This document shows, piece by piece, positions 33,610 through 41,704 of a stretch of DNA of 64,000 bases. The notes beneath the pieces were generated by a model that saw only the letters and a list, made by a program, of their open reading frames with translations, did not search any database and was not told the origin of the DNA. The number at the start of each line of letters is the position of its first letter. Position 1 is the first letter of the stretch. This DNA comes from Faucicola sp902506215. Lineage in GTDB: Bacteria; Pseudomonadota; Gammaproteobacteria; Pseudomonadales; Moraxellaceae. Location of the stretch: contig CP069437.1 in the NCBI GenBank assembly GCA_016888885.1, positions 62,001-126,000 on the forward strand, written 5' to 3'. A program made the translations under genes and the position numbers.

Positions 33610-35502
33610 ATGCAAGTGAAAGAAAACAGGGTGATAAAACCAGCCCACTGGATGAGGGCAGTCACTCGCCAGACATTCGGCAAAAAATACTGGGTGCTGG
33701 GCTTATTAGTGGTCGCGTCCGCTGCCAATACCGCTATCATCACTGGCACATCTATCGCTCACAACAGCACCGCGCAATTTGCCCATGTCTCTCATTTACC
33801 GTATGCCAATCCCAACGCCCCCAAAGGCGGTGTGCTGAGCCTATCTGCCATCGGCACCTTTGACAGTATTAATAAATGGATTGATGTCGGTACACCTGTG
33901 ACAGGAACCGATTATTTGTTTGAAAGTTTGATGACAGGCTCGCTCTCAGAAGCGTTTGTGCAGTACCCACTACTGGCGGATAAAGTCACTTATGACCCAG
34001 ATGACCCAAGCTGGGTTATCTATCACATCAACCCCAAAGCCTATTTTTGGGATGGCACGCCTGTGACGGCGCAAGATGTCAAAGCCAGTATGGATGCACT
34101 GCTGACAAAAGGCGTGATGAGTATGCGTAGCTATCTATCCGATGTCAAAGAAACCCAAGTGATCGATCGACAAACCGTCAAATTTATTTTTAAATCCAAA
34201 GACAACCAAGAAATCAAACTGACCGTCGCGCAAATGCCGATTTGGTCAAAAAAATCGATTGATGGCTATTTTGATAAAGTCGGACTGACGCCACTGATGG
34301 GCAGTGGCGCGTATAAAGTCGGCACAATCGATGCAGGACGCGCCATTACTTATGTGCGTGACCCTAATTATTGGGGCGCCAAACCTGAAGCGGGCGTGGT
34401 GGTAAATGTCGGTCGCTATAATTTTGACCAAATTAAGTATGTGTATTATCAAAACCCCGAAGTGGCATTTGAAGGCTTTAAATCCGGCGAATATTTTTTT
34501 CGTGCCGAAAACAAAGCGCGGACATGGGCAACGGGTTATAACTTTCCTGCCGTCAAAGCAGGCATGATCACCAAAGCGCAAATCGCCAATAACAACCCCG
34601 TACCGATGCAAGCGATTGTGATGAATTTGCGCCGACCGATTTTTCAAGACATTCGGGTGCGCCAAGCCATCACACTGGCGTATGATTTTGAATGGCTCAA
34701 TAAAACCATGTTTTATGGGCAGTATGAACGCTTGCAAAGCTTTTTTCATGGCTCAGAACTTGCCGCAACCGGCACGCCAACGCCCCAAGAACTGGCGGTT
34801 ATCAATCCGCTATTACCTGACCTTGAGCCTATTCAAAGACAGGCTGTTTTAAGCGATTGGCAAGCCCCAAAATCAACTGGCGATGGATTTAATCGCGACA
34901 ATTTATTAAAAGCGCGTGAATTGCTGCTGCAAGCCGGTTTTAAATACCACAATATGAAGCTGTATCAGCCCAATGGTCAGCCCGCCAAAATCGAATTTTT
35001 ATCCGCCGATGACAAGAATGCGCGTATTGTGCTACCTTTTTTACGTAACCTGCAGCGGCTCGGGTTTGAAACAAGCTTTCGCCAAGCCGATGTCCCCCAG
35101 TACCTAGAGCGCACTCGTAGATACGACTACGACATGATTATCGATATGTTTGCCCAAAGTTTGTCACCTGGCGCCGAGCAAACCTATATGTGGGGCTCAC
35201 AAGCGGCAGACGAAAAAGGCAACCAAAACTCGGCAGGTATCAAAAACAAAGCCATTGATGCGGTGATTGCCAAACTCATAGTGTCGAAGAATCGTGACGA
35301 TATTGTGCTATACAGCAAAGTATTAGACCGTCTGCTACGGGCGGGCTATTATGTCGTGCCGACTTATGGCAAGCACACTGACAATGTGGCGTATTGGAAA
35401 TTTTATGAGCATGGGCCGCTGCCAAGCAATGCCATCGGTATTGATTATTGGTGGGCGAACAAAGACAAACAAGCACAAGTCATGCAGTACTTAGGAAAAT
35501 AA
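33610..35502 (+). CDS. yejA: Peptide ABC transporter binding protein, YejA type
   Basis: This is the periplasmic binding protein (family 5 solute-binding fold) of a Yej-type importer, which in E. coli takes up peptides and microcin C. The 630 residues start with an N-terminal region holding a hydrophobic membrane/signal part (YWVLGLLVVASAANTAIITG). Next come HLPYANPNAPKGGVLSLSAIGTFD and LFESLM, as in YejA, and the end is IGIDYWWANKDKQAQVMQYLGK. Start choice is unsure: ATG 33610 lies almost on the AGGGGGG run, GTG 33616 is spaced 7 nt from it, and a GTG at 33592 is longer. It heads the operon yejA-gloB-yejB-yejE-(vapBC, Hint)-yejF. Confidence 0.9.
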   Translation: MQVKENRVIKPAHWMRAVTRQTFGKKYWVLGLLVVASAANTAIITGTSIAHNSTAQFAHVSHLPYANPNAPKGGVLSLSAIGTFDSINKWIDVGTPVTGTDYLFESLMTGSLSEAFVQYPLLADKVTYDPDDPSWVIYHINPKAYFWDGTPVTAQDVKASMDALLTKGVMSMRSYLSDVKETQVIDRQTVKFIFKSKDNQEIKLTVAQMPIWSKKSIDGYFDKVGLTPLMGSGAYKVGTIDAGRAITYVRDPNYWGAKPEAGVVVNVGRYNFDQIKYVYYQNPEVAFEGFKSGEYFFRAENKARTWATGYNFPAVKAGMITKAQIANNNPVPMQAIVMNLRRPIFQDIRVRQAITLAYDFEWLNKTMFYGQYERLQSFFHGSELAATGTPTPQELAVINPLLPDLEPIQRQAVLSDWQAPKSTGDGFNRDNLLKARELLLQAGFKYHNMKLYQPNGQPAKIEFLSADDKNARIVLPFLRNLQRLGFETSFRQADVPQYLERTRRYDYDMIIDMFAQSLSPGAEQTYMWGSQAADEKGNQNSAGIKNKAIDAVIAKLIVSKNRDDIVLYSKVLDRLLRAGYYVVPTYGKHTDNVAYWKFYEHGPLPSNAIGIDYWWANKDKQAQVMQYLGK

Positions 35503-35516
35503 TAAGGAATAAAACA

Positions 35517-36317
35517 ATGCTAAAAATCCACCCAATCCCAGCCTTCACTGACAACTATATTTGGGCGATGATCAATGATGAAACACAAGAAGTGATTATT
35601 GTTGATGCAGGTGATGACAAGCCTGTTTTAGAGTTTGTAAACCGTGAAAATCTGACCATCACCCAAATATGGGTGACCCATCATCACAGCGACCACATCG
35701 GCGGCGTCACAGCATTGGCAAATGCGTTTCCAAACGCACAGATTTTTGCACACGCCAATATTCACCCGTTAATCAATGCCACGCATTTAACCCCCGTCGC
35801 TGAAGGGCGCGAATTAACCGCTTGGGGCAGACCTGTGCAGGTGTGGCAAGTGGCAGGGCATACCGAAAATCACTTAGCGTACTTAGTGACGCTTGATAAC
35901 CGTCTGCATATTTTTTGTGGAGATACGTTATTTCGCGCAGGTTGTGGTCGTGTTTTCACAGGCACGATTGAGACGTTGTTTGAAAGCTTTGACCGTTTTG
36001 CACAGTTACATGACGATGAAACGCTATTTTATCCTGCCCATGAGTATACCTTGTCAAATCTTAACTTTGCCAAGTTTATCGAGCCCAATAACCCAGCCAT
36101 TGCACAGGCAATAGCGCATGACAGTGAGTTACGCGAGCAAAATAAGCCAACCTTACCGACCACGCTTGCCGATGAAAAAGCCATCAATCCGTTTATGCGT
36201 GCAGTGATTGCACCCAGTGATGAAATGATAAAAACTGTACAAACGCAGACAGGAATTGAGGATGACAGCCCGTTTGAGATATTTAAAGCCTTACGCCAAC
36301 TAAAAAATAACTTTTAA
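35517..36317 (+). CDS. gloB: Hydroxyacylglutathione hydrolase (glyoxalase II)
   Basis: GloB hydrolyses S-lactoylglutathione to lactate and glutathione, the second step of methylglyoxal removal. The 266 residues show the metallo-beta-lactamase motif THHHSDHIGG, GHTENHLAYLV and CGDTLFRAGCGRVFTGT, with ligands for two metals, and a C-terminal domain with EIFKALRQLKNNF. ATG 35517 is preceded by AAGGAAT, which fixes the start over an upstream GTG in frame. It lies inside a peptide-transporter operon, 14 nt after yejA and 60 nt before yejB, a neighbour with no known role in transport. Confidence 0.96.
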   Translation: MLKIHPIPAFTDNYIWAMINDETQEVIIVDAGDDKPVLEFVNRENLTITQIWVTHHHSDHIGGVTALANAFPNAQIFAHANIHPLINATHLTPVAEGRELTAWGRPVQVWQVAGHTENHLAYLVTLDNRLHIFCGDTLFRAGCGRVFTGTIETLFESFDRFAQLHDDETLFYPAHEYTLSNLNFAKFIEPNNPAIAQAIAHDSELREQNKPTLPTTLADEKAINPFMRAVIAPSDEMIKTVQTQTGIEDDSPFEIFKALRQLKNNF

Positions 36318-36377
36318 GGCTAACAGTTAACGGTAACCATTAAGGCTAATAATGAGAGATAACAATGAGGGATAACC

Positions 36378-37427
36378 ATGGGCAAATATATTCTTAAACG
36401 GCTGTTGTTAATCATCCCCACCTTGTTTTTGATTCTGCTCACCAATTTCGCCATTGTCCAATCGGCGCCTGGCGGTCCTGTCGAGCAAAAAATATCCCAA
36501 ATTGAAGCAGAACAAAAACACAGCTCAACCCAAACCCAACTGTCAACGACCACTTATCAAGGCAGTCGCGGTTTATCGCCAGACATGGTCGAGGCTATCA
36601 AAAAACAATACGGCTTTGATAAATCCGCGCCTGAGCGATTTTGGCTCATGCTGACAAGCTATGCCAAGGGCGATTTTGGTACCTCGTTTTTTAAAGGCAA
36701 ACCTGTGTCACAGCTGATTTTGGATAAAATGCCCGTGTCGATTTCGCTAGGACTTTGGAGTACGCTACTGATTTATTTAATCGCTGTGCCGCTAGGGATT
36801 GCCAAAGCCAGACGCCATAATTCACTGATGGATAAAACCACCGCATTGCTGCTTGCGGTGAGTTATGCCGTGCCTGTGTTTGTGCTTGCGGTAGTGTTAC
36901 TGGTGATGTTGGCAGGGGGGAGTTATTGGCAAATTTTTCCGCTACAAGGCTTGGTGAGTGAAAATTTTGATAAACTGTCCACGTTTGGCAAAATCAAAGA
37001 TTATTTTTGGCATTTGACATTACCCATCACGGCAAGCACGATTGGCGGGTTTGCGGGACTCGCATATTTGACCAAGTTTAGTTTTATGGAAGAGCTCAAC
37101 AAACAATACGTGCTGACGGCTCGCAGTAAAGGGTTAAGCGAAAAAAAAGTGCTATACGGTCATGTATTTCGCAATGCGATGATGATTATTATTGCAGGCT
37201 TGCCGTCGGCGATTGTAGGAATATTTTTTACCGGCAATTTTTTGATTGAAGTAATTTTTAACTTGGATGGTTTGGGACGACTGGGGTTTGAAGCGATTGG
37301 ACAACGCGATTATCCGGTGATTTTTGGCACGTTGTTTATTTTTACCTTGATGGGGCTGATTTTGCAGTTGATAAGTGATGTAACTTATCATCTCATTGAT
37401 CCCCGTATTGATTTTGAGGGTCGCTAA
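36378..37427 (+). CDS. yejB: Peptide ABC transporter permease, YejB type
   Basis: This is one of two inner-membrane permeases of the Yej-type importer. The 349-residue protein starts MGKYILKRLLLIIPTLFLIL, contains SAPGGPVEQKISQIEAEQKH typical of YejB, and about six hydrophobic segments. The EAA-type loop with YVLTARSKGLSEKKVLYGHV contacts the ATPase. The last bases overlap the start of yejE by one (TAATG), so these two are coupled. The AT-rich spacer to gloB holds two near-identical AATGAGxGATAAC copies. Confidence 0.94.
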   Translation: MGKYILKRLLLIIPTLFLILLTNFAIVQSAPGGPVEQKISQIEAEQKHSSTQTQLSTTTYQGSRGLSPDMVEAIKKQYGFDKSAPERFWLMLTSYAKGDFGTSFFKGKPVSQLILDKMPVSISLGLWSTLLIYLIAVPLGIAKARRHNSLMDKTTALLLAVSYAVPVFVLAVVLLVMLAGGSYWQIFPLQGLVSENFDKLSTFGKIKDYFWHLTLPITASTIGGFAGLAYLTKFSFMEELNKQYVLTARSKGLSEKKVLYGHVFRNAMMIIIAGLPSAIVGIFFTGNFLIEVIFNLDGLGRLGFEAIGQRDYPVIFGTLFIFTLMGLILQLISDVTYHLIDPRIDFEGR

Positions 37428-38449
37428 TGCTGATAAAACATCCTGTTTGGCAAGCCCGCATTCACCGCTTTCGGCGTAATCGGTTGGGATTTTTTTCGCT
37501 CATCATGTTTAGCCTGATTTTCCTTGCCTGTATGGGGGCAAACCTTATCGCCAATGACAAGCCCATACTGGTCAATTACCAAAATCACTGGTATTTTCCC
37601 ATCGTCAAGTCTTACCCCGAAACCACCTTTGGCGGGGTGTTTGAGACCGAAACCAATTACCAAGACCCTGTGGTCAAAGACCTAATCAACCAACATGGCT
37701 ATATGATTGAGCCTGTGATACCGTTTGCTGACCAAACGCCAAGTGTGAGTCGTGATGTGCCGTTTCCTGCGCCGCCAAATAGCGAGAACTGGCTCGGTAC
37801 CGATGACCAAGGTCGAGATGTGCTGGCAAGGGTATTGTATGGCTTGCGTGTATCGCTATTATTTGGGTTGGCGTTGACGGTGGCAGGGTCAATTATTGGC
37901 ATTGCGGTGGGGGCGGTGCAAGGGTATTTTGGCGGCTGGACAGATTTGGTGGGTCAGCGGCTGATGGAAGTGTGGGGCGGTCTGCCACAGCTGTTTATGA
38001 TTATTATTTTGGTCAGTCTGTTTAGCCCAAGCGTGTTTGTGTTGTTTGGCTTAATGCTGCTGTTTGGCTGGATGGGGCTCGTTGGTCTGGTGCGTGCTGA
38101 GTTTTTGCGAGCGAGAAATTTTGATTATGTGCGGTCGGCAAAGGCGATGGGGGTGTCAGATGCCAAGATTATGTTTCGCCATATTTTGCCCAATGCGATG
38201 TCGTCGAGTCTGTCGCAGTTGCCGTTTATTTTGACGGCGAATATCACGGCACTCACCACGCTTGATTATTTGGGTTATGGCTTGCCGGCAGGTTCGCCGT
38301 CTTTGGGGGAGCTAATCTCACAGGGAAAAGATAATTTGGATTCACCGTGGCTGGCTTTGACGGGGTTTTTTAGTTTGACGATTGTGTTGTCGCTGCTGAT
38401 TTTTATTGGGGAAGCGCTGCGAGATGCGTTTGACCCAAGGCAGTCTTGA
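37427..38449 (+). CDS. yejE: Peptide ABC transporter permease, YejE type
   Basis: This is the second permease of the importer, pairing with YejB. The 340 residues show a first membrane segment with RNRLGFFSLIMFSLIFLA, the ENWLGTDDQGRDVLARVLYG motif common to DppC/OppC-type permeases, about six membrane segments and the EAA loop NFDYVRSAKAMGVSDAKI. It ends directly before a reverse-oriented vapC whose stop is 2 bp away, and its ATPase partner yejF lies 1.4 kb further on, separated by an insertion. Confidence 0.94.
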   Translation: MLIKHPVWQARIHRFRRNRLGFFSLIMFSLIFLACMGANLIANDKPILVNYQNHWYFPIVKSYPETTFGGVFETETNYQDPVVKDLINQHGYMIEPVIPFADQTPSVSRDVPFPAPPNSENWLGTDDQGRDVLARVLYGLRVSLLFGLALTVAGSIIGIAVGAVQGYFGGWTDLVGQRLMEVWGGLPQLFMIIILVSLFSPSVFVLFGLMLLFGWMGLVGLVRAEFLRARNFDYVRSAKAMGVSDAKIMFRHILPNAMSSSLSQLPFILTANITALTTLDYLGYGLPAGSPSLGELISQGKDNLDSPWLALTGFFSLTIVLSLLIFIGEALRDAFDPRQS

Positions 38450-38450
38450 A

Positions 38451-38861
38451 TTAACTAAAATTCAATGCAGAAATCAACCCAAAATGCTGAGTAAACGGAA
38501 TAAAATCCCTATCGCAAAATAACAGGGGTAATTGATGTTCAACGCAGAAACTAGCAATCATCACATCATTGGCTTTACGAATGGTAATGCCTTGCTTGCG
38601 TAATTGGCGGTAATAATCAGCGTATTTAATCGCATTTTGTTGGTTTAAAATATCGTAACATAATAAACTATCAAGGGCATTTTTGGCTTGATTGTAGTCT
38701 GTATCAAGGCGAAAACCTTGCAAGATTTCCATCAAAATCACATCAAAAATCGCCACATTAGTTGCCTCAAGTTGCGTGTCCAAAAAATCGGTGTGAGGTG
38801 TTGAATGACCGTTAAAATAGTCTATCCAAACGCTAGTATCAGCGATGATAGGCAAGTTCAC
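38451..38861 (-). CDS. vapC: VapC-type toxin (PIN-domain ribonuclease)
   Basis: VapC toxins are Mg2+-dependent RNases that cut tRNA or rRNA when not bound by VapB. The 136 residues show the PIN acidic residues D8 (ADTSVWIDYF), E45 (MEILQGF), D99 (ANDVMIA) and D117/D119 (CDRDF), all present, so the toxin appears intact. The gene overlaps vapB by 4 nt (ATGA) and follows it on the minus strand, the usual antitoxin-first order. It points against the surrounding peptide-transporter operon and ends 2 bp from the yejE stop. Confidence 0.93.
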   Translation of the reverse strand: MNLPIIADTSVWIDYFNGHSTPHTDFLDTQLEATNVAIFDVILMEILQGFRLDTDYNQAKNALDSLLCYDILNQQNAIKYADYYRQLRKQGITIRKANDVMIASFCVEHQLPLLFCDRDFIPFTQHFGLISALNFS

Positions 38862-39061
38862 GCTTCAACACCTGTTTTACGCATTTCGGCTAAGTCGCCT
38901 TCCCAGTGCAGTTTGCCCCGTAAGTCACGGATTTTTTGTTGTTGGCTTTTTTGCAAGAGTAGCTTTAGCCCTTGTTCGACGGCTTCTTTTTTAGTTTTAA
39001 TGCCTGTGGCTTGTAGGGTCTGTTGCATTAGATTGTCATCTATTATGATGTTAGTTCGCAT
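38858..39061 (-). CDS. vapB: VapB-type antitoxin
   Basis: VapB binds and blocks VapC and represses its own promoter. The 67 residues from ATG 39061 start MRTNIIIDDNLMQQTLQATG, the ribbon-helix-helix type DNA-binding part. The C-terminal half (LRGKLHWEGDLAEMRKTG) is of the kind that wraps the toxin. A longer frame from 39103 is unlikely because the ribosome site (AAAGGCG) fits the shorter one. A GTGTAT/ATACAC dyad lies just upstream, fitting self-regulation. Confidence 0.88.
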   Translation of the reverse strand: MRTNIIIDDNLMQQTLQATGIKTKKEAVEQGLKLLLQKSQQQKIRDLRGKLHWEGDLAEMRKTGVEA

Positions 39062-39075
39062 ATCATTTCGCCTTT

Positions 39076-39101
39076 GTGTATGATTCTTTGATATTATACA
39101 C
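39076..39101. promoter_or_regulatory. Operator/promoter between vapB and the Hint gene
   Basis: GTGTAT (39076-39081) and ATACAC (39096-39101) form a perfect 6-bp inverted repeat spaced 14 bases. A minus-strand TATAAT (rc of 39093-39098) overlaps its right half, so the dyad can be the VapBC operator on the vapB promoter. The same 70-bp region must also serve the divergent Hint gene. Confidence 0.55.
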
Positions 39102-39131
39102 ATTTTAATAAATAGTTAAAAGGATAAAAAT

Positions 39132-39866
39132 ATGAGTTCAGGTTTTGTGGCGGGGACGCTCGTGCATACGGATAAAGGGTTAGTGCCTATTCAAAATTTA
39201 CAAGTTGGCGACTATGTTTTATCTTACTCAATTAACGAAAATGAAACTCAGTTCAAGAAAATTTTAAGAGTGTTAGATTCATCTAAAACAGTTATCTATA
39301 GAATTATTTATATAGATAATCAAGAAAATTATATTCAAGGAGAAAAAATTAAAGCTAAGGCTTTGTTTGTTGCAGAGAATCATCAATTTTGGATTGAAGA
39401 AATAAAATGTTGGAAATCTGTGCAAGACTTTGTAGAGTATGAAACGGTAATTTCTTCTTTAAAAACTAATAAAGGCAATACTGTTGTTTCTACATATCCA
39501 GTGTTTGCAATTGAAGTGAACGAATGTGATGTTATTTCTTCAAAAAATATAATGCAAATAGAAAAAATTGGTCACTGTACTCAAGAGAACTTAAGACCTG
39601 ATATTGATGCGATATTATTTTCTAACATTAACGGTATTCAAATTCATAAATATGAAAATTGGAAAGAATTATTTGATGTAGATTATGACTTAAAAGTTAT
39701 AAATATAGAGATGATTGAATCGTTGGAAAATTTAGACATCAATACTAGTCCGAATTTTTTTAACACGGAAATCTATAATATTGAAGTAGAAGATTGTCAC
39801 AATTATTTTGTTGGACATGATGGAATATTAGTCGGCGATTCAACCATTCAAGGAAATAATGAATGA
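39132..39866 (+). CDS. Solitary Hint-domain protein, apparently splice-dead
   Basis: The 244-residue protein has the shape of a Hint (hedgehog/intein) domain. The N-terminal blocks read FVAGTLVHTDKGLVPIQNLQ and VGDYVLSYS, the block-B region has ENHQFW with His84, and the C-terminal block is EIYNIEVEDCHNYFVGHDG. Hint domains normally start with a catalytic Cys just before this FVAGT; here it is Gly4 (GGT, one base from TGT). They usually end in His-Asn; here the residues are Gly235-Asp236. No toxin or adhesin part is attached. Base composition is markedly AT-richer than its neighbours, suggesting transfer. AAAGGAT precedes ATG. Its stop overlaps yejF by 4 nt. Confidence 0.85.
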   Translation: MSSGFVAGTLVHTDKGLVPIQNLQVGDYVLSYSINENETQFKKILRVLDSSKTVIYRIIYIDNQENYIQGEKIKAKALFVAENHQFWIEEIKCWKSVQDFVEYETVISSLKTNKGNTVVSTYPVFAIEVNECDVISSKNIMQIEKIGHCTQENLRPDIDAILFSNINGIQIHKYENWKELFDVDYDLKVINIEMIESLENLDINTSPNFFNTEIYNIEVEDCHNYFVGHDGILVGDSTIQGNNE

Positions 39867-41518
39867 GAGAATTGCTAACAGTCAAAAACCTAACCATCAA
39901 ATCCGCTAATCAAACCTTAGTGGACGATTTATCCTACACCCTGCACACAGGCGAAACCCTCGCCATTGTCGGCGAATCTGGCTCTGGCAAATCCCTCTCA
40001 AGCCTTGCTTTACTTGGACTTTTACCAAATAGCCTAAGTATCACAGGACAAGCCACTTTAACTGATGTCAGTGATACGCAAAACCCTAAACCAATCATTT
40101 TACCCATTGAAAACGATAGCCTAAGCACTTATTCCAAAAGCAGAAAGCAAAACGAAAATATTTTCCGCCAAATCCGTGGCAAACGCATCGGCATGATTTT
40201 TCAAGAGCCGATGACCGCCTTAAATCCCTTGCACACGGTGAGCAAACAAATCGCCGAATCGTTAAGTTTAGCTGGCGTGGCAAAAAAACACTGGCGACAG
40301 CGTACCCTAGCGCTGCTTTCCCAAGTCAACATTGCCAACCCTGAAAGCAAACTTGCGCGCTATCCGCATGAGCTCTCGGGGGGACAACGACAGCGTATCA
40401 TGATAGCGATGGCACTGGCGCAAGACCCTGAGATTATTATCGCAGACGAGCCGACTACCGCCCTAGATGTGACTTTACGCCATGAGATTTTGCGGTTACT
40501 GCATCGGCTAAAAAATGAACGTGGCATGGCAATGATTTTGATTAGCCATGATTTAAACCTTGTCAAACGCTACAGCGACAATCTCATCGTCATGCAGCAA
40601 GGCAAGGTCATGGAGCAGGGAGCGACCCAAGCAATTTTTGACCATCCGCAGCAGGATTATACTCGCTCATTGATTTATCAAGAGTTTGGACAAAGCTTGC
40701 CAATCATTGACAATTCACCCAGCGTTTTGGAAGTTAAACAGTTAACCATCGCTTTCCCCCAAAAAAACAATATATTGGGTCAAACCACCCAATGGTTTGA
40801 GGCGGTCAAAGGGTTAAATTTGACCCTTGCGCAGGGGCAATCCTTGGGTATAGTGGGCGAGTCTGGGTCTGGCAAAACCACCACGGCTTTGGCACTCATC
40901 AAATTATTGGCGAATGCTGCCAAGGTGCAAGGTCAGATTTTGCTGTCAGCCAATGCTCACATGACGGACGTTTTAGCGTTGTCGAATAAAGCCTTTTTGC
41001 CGTATCGCTCGGATATGCAAATGGTATTTCAAGACCCATATGCCAGTATCAATCCACGGTTTAGTGTGTTTGAAATAATTGAAGAAGGGCTAACTATTCA
41101 AGGTATGGCAAAAACGGCGCGTGAAAAAGCGGTATTAGCGGCCTTAGACACGGTGCGGTTGCCACGAGATTTTATCAGCCGTTATCCGCATGAGCTTTCA
41201 GGCGGTCAGCGTCAGCGGGTGGCACTCGCGCGGGCATTGGTGATGAAGCCCAAAATTTTGTTACTCGATGAGCCTACATCGGCGCTTGATAGCAGCACCC
41301 AAGTGGCAATGGTGAAGTTATTGCGAGATATTCAAGCAAAATTTGGTTTAAGCTATATTTTTATCAGCCATGATTTGCAGGTGGTTAAGGCAGTGTGCCA
41401 AACGATACTGGTATTGAAAAATGGCGAAACACAAGCGTATGATACGACAGACAATATCTTCAGCCAACCACAAAATCAGTATGTGACTGCCCTAATTGCG
41501 CACAGCGGTGAAAACTAG
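39863..41518 (+). CDS. yejF: Peptide ABC transporter ATPase, YejF type (two ATPase domains)
   Basis: YejF powers the YejABE importer. The 551 residues consist of two fused ATP-binding domains. The first has Walker A GESGSGKSLSS, signature LSGGQRQRIMIAMALAQ and Walker B IIIADEPTTALDV. The second has Walker A GESGSGKTTTALALIK, signature LSGGQRQRVALARALVM and ILLLDEPTSALDS. The family is well matched. The start overlaps the Hint gene stop (ATGA), and the ribosome site CAAGGAAAT is inside the Hint gene. It is separated from yejE by the vapBC-Hint insertion, so its transcription from the operon promoter would run through antisense vapBC. Confidence 0.95.
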   Translation: MRELLTVKNLTIKSANQTLVDDLSYTLHTGETLAIVGESGSGKSLSSLALLGLLPNSLSITGQATLTDVSDTQNPKPIILPIENDSLSTYSKSRKQNENIFRQIRGKRIGMIFQEPMTALNPLHTVSKQIAESLSLAGVAKKHWRQRTLALLSQVNIANPESKLARYPHELSGGQRQRIMIAMALAQDPEIIIADEPTTALDVTLRHEILRLLHRLKNERGMAMILISHDLNLVKRYSDNLIVMQQGKVMEQGATQAIFDHPQQDYTRSLIYQEFGQSLPIIDNSPSVLEVKQLTIAFPQKNNILGQTTQWFEAVKGLNLTLAQGQSLGIVGESGSGKTTTALALIKLLANAAKVQGQILLSANAHMTDVLALSNKAFLPYRSDMQMVFQDPYASINPRFSVFEIIEEGLTIQGMAKTAREKAVLAALDTVRLPRDFISRYPHELSGGQRQRVALARALVMKPKILLLDEPTSALDSSTQVAMVKLLRDIQAKFGLSYIFISHDLQVVKAVCQTILVLKNGETQAYDTTDNIFSQPQNQYVTALIAHSGEN

Positions 41519-41704
41519 ACGGTTTGCTGTCAAAACATTAGAAAGTTAACAATTATCATGAACCACGTTGTTATATAAGTTTGCTTGGTTATAGCCAATT
41601 TATCCTAGTCATTTAGCCCTAGTGATTTTATTACCAGCACTTATAAAGCTACTTAATTACATGGATTTGATTACAGCCCCTTTAGCAATTGTTAAAAGTT
41701 AACC

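Noticed and set aside
34246..34749. 167-codon open frame antisense to yejA
   Set aside because: It lies wholly inside a well-supported gene and shows no family likeness.
35448..35516. Longer gloB reading frame from a GTG inside yejA
   Set aside because: The ATG at 35517 has AAGGAAT before it and matches the family N-terminus.
39062..39103. Longer vapB frame from 39103
   Set aside because: The added 14 residues overlap the operator-like dyad, and the family begins at MRTNIIID.
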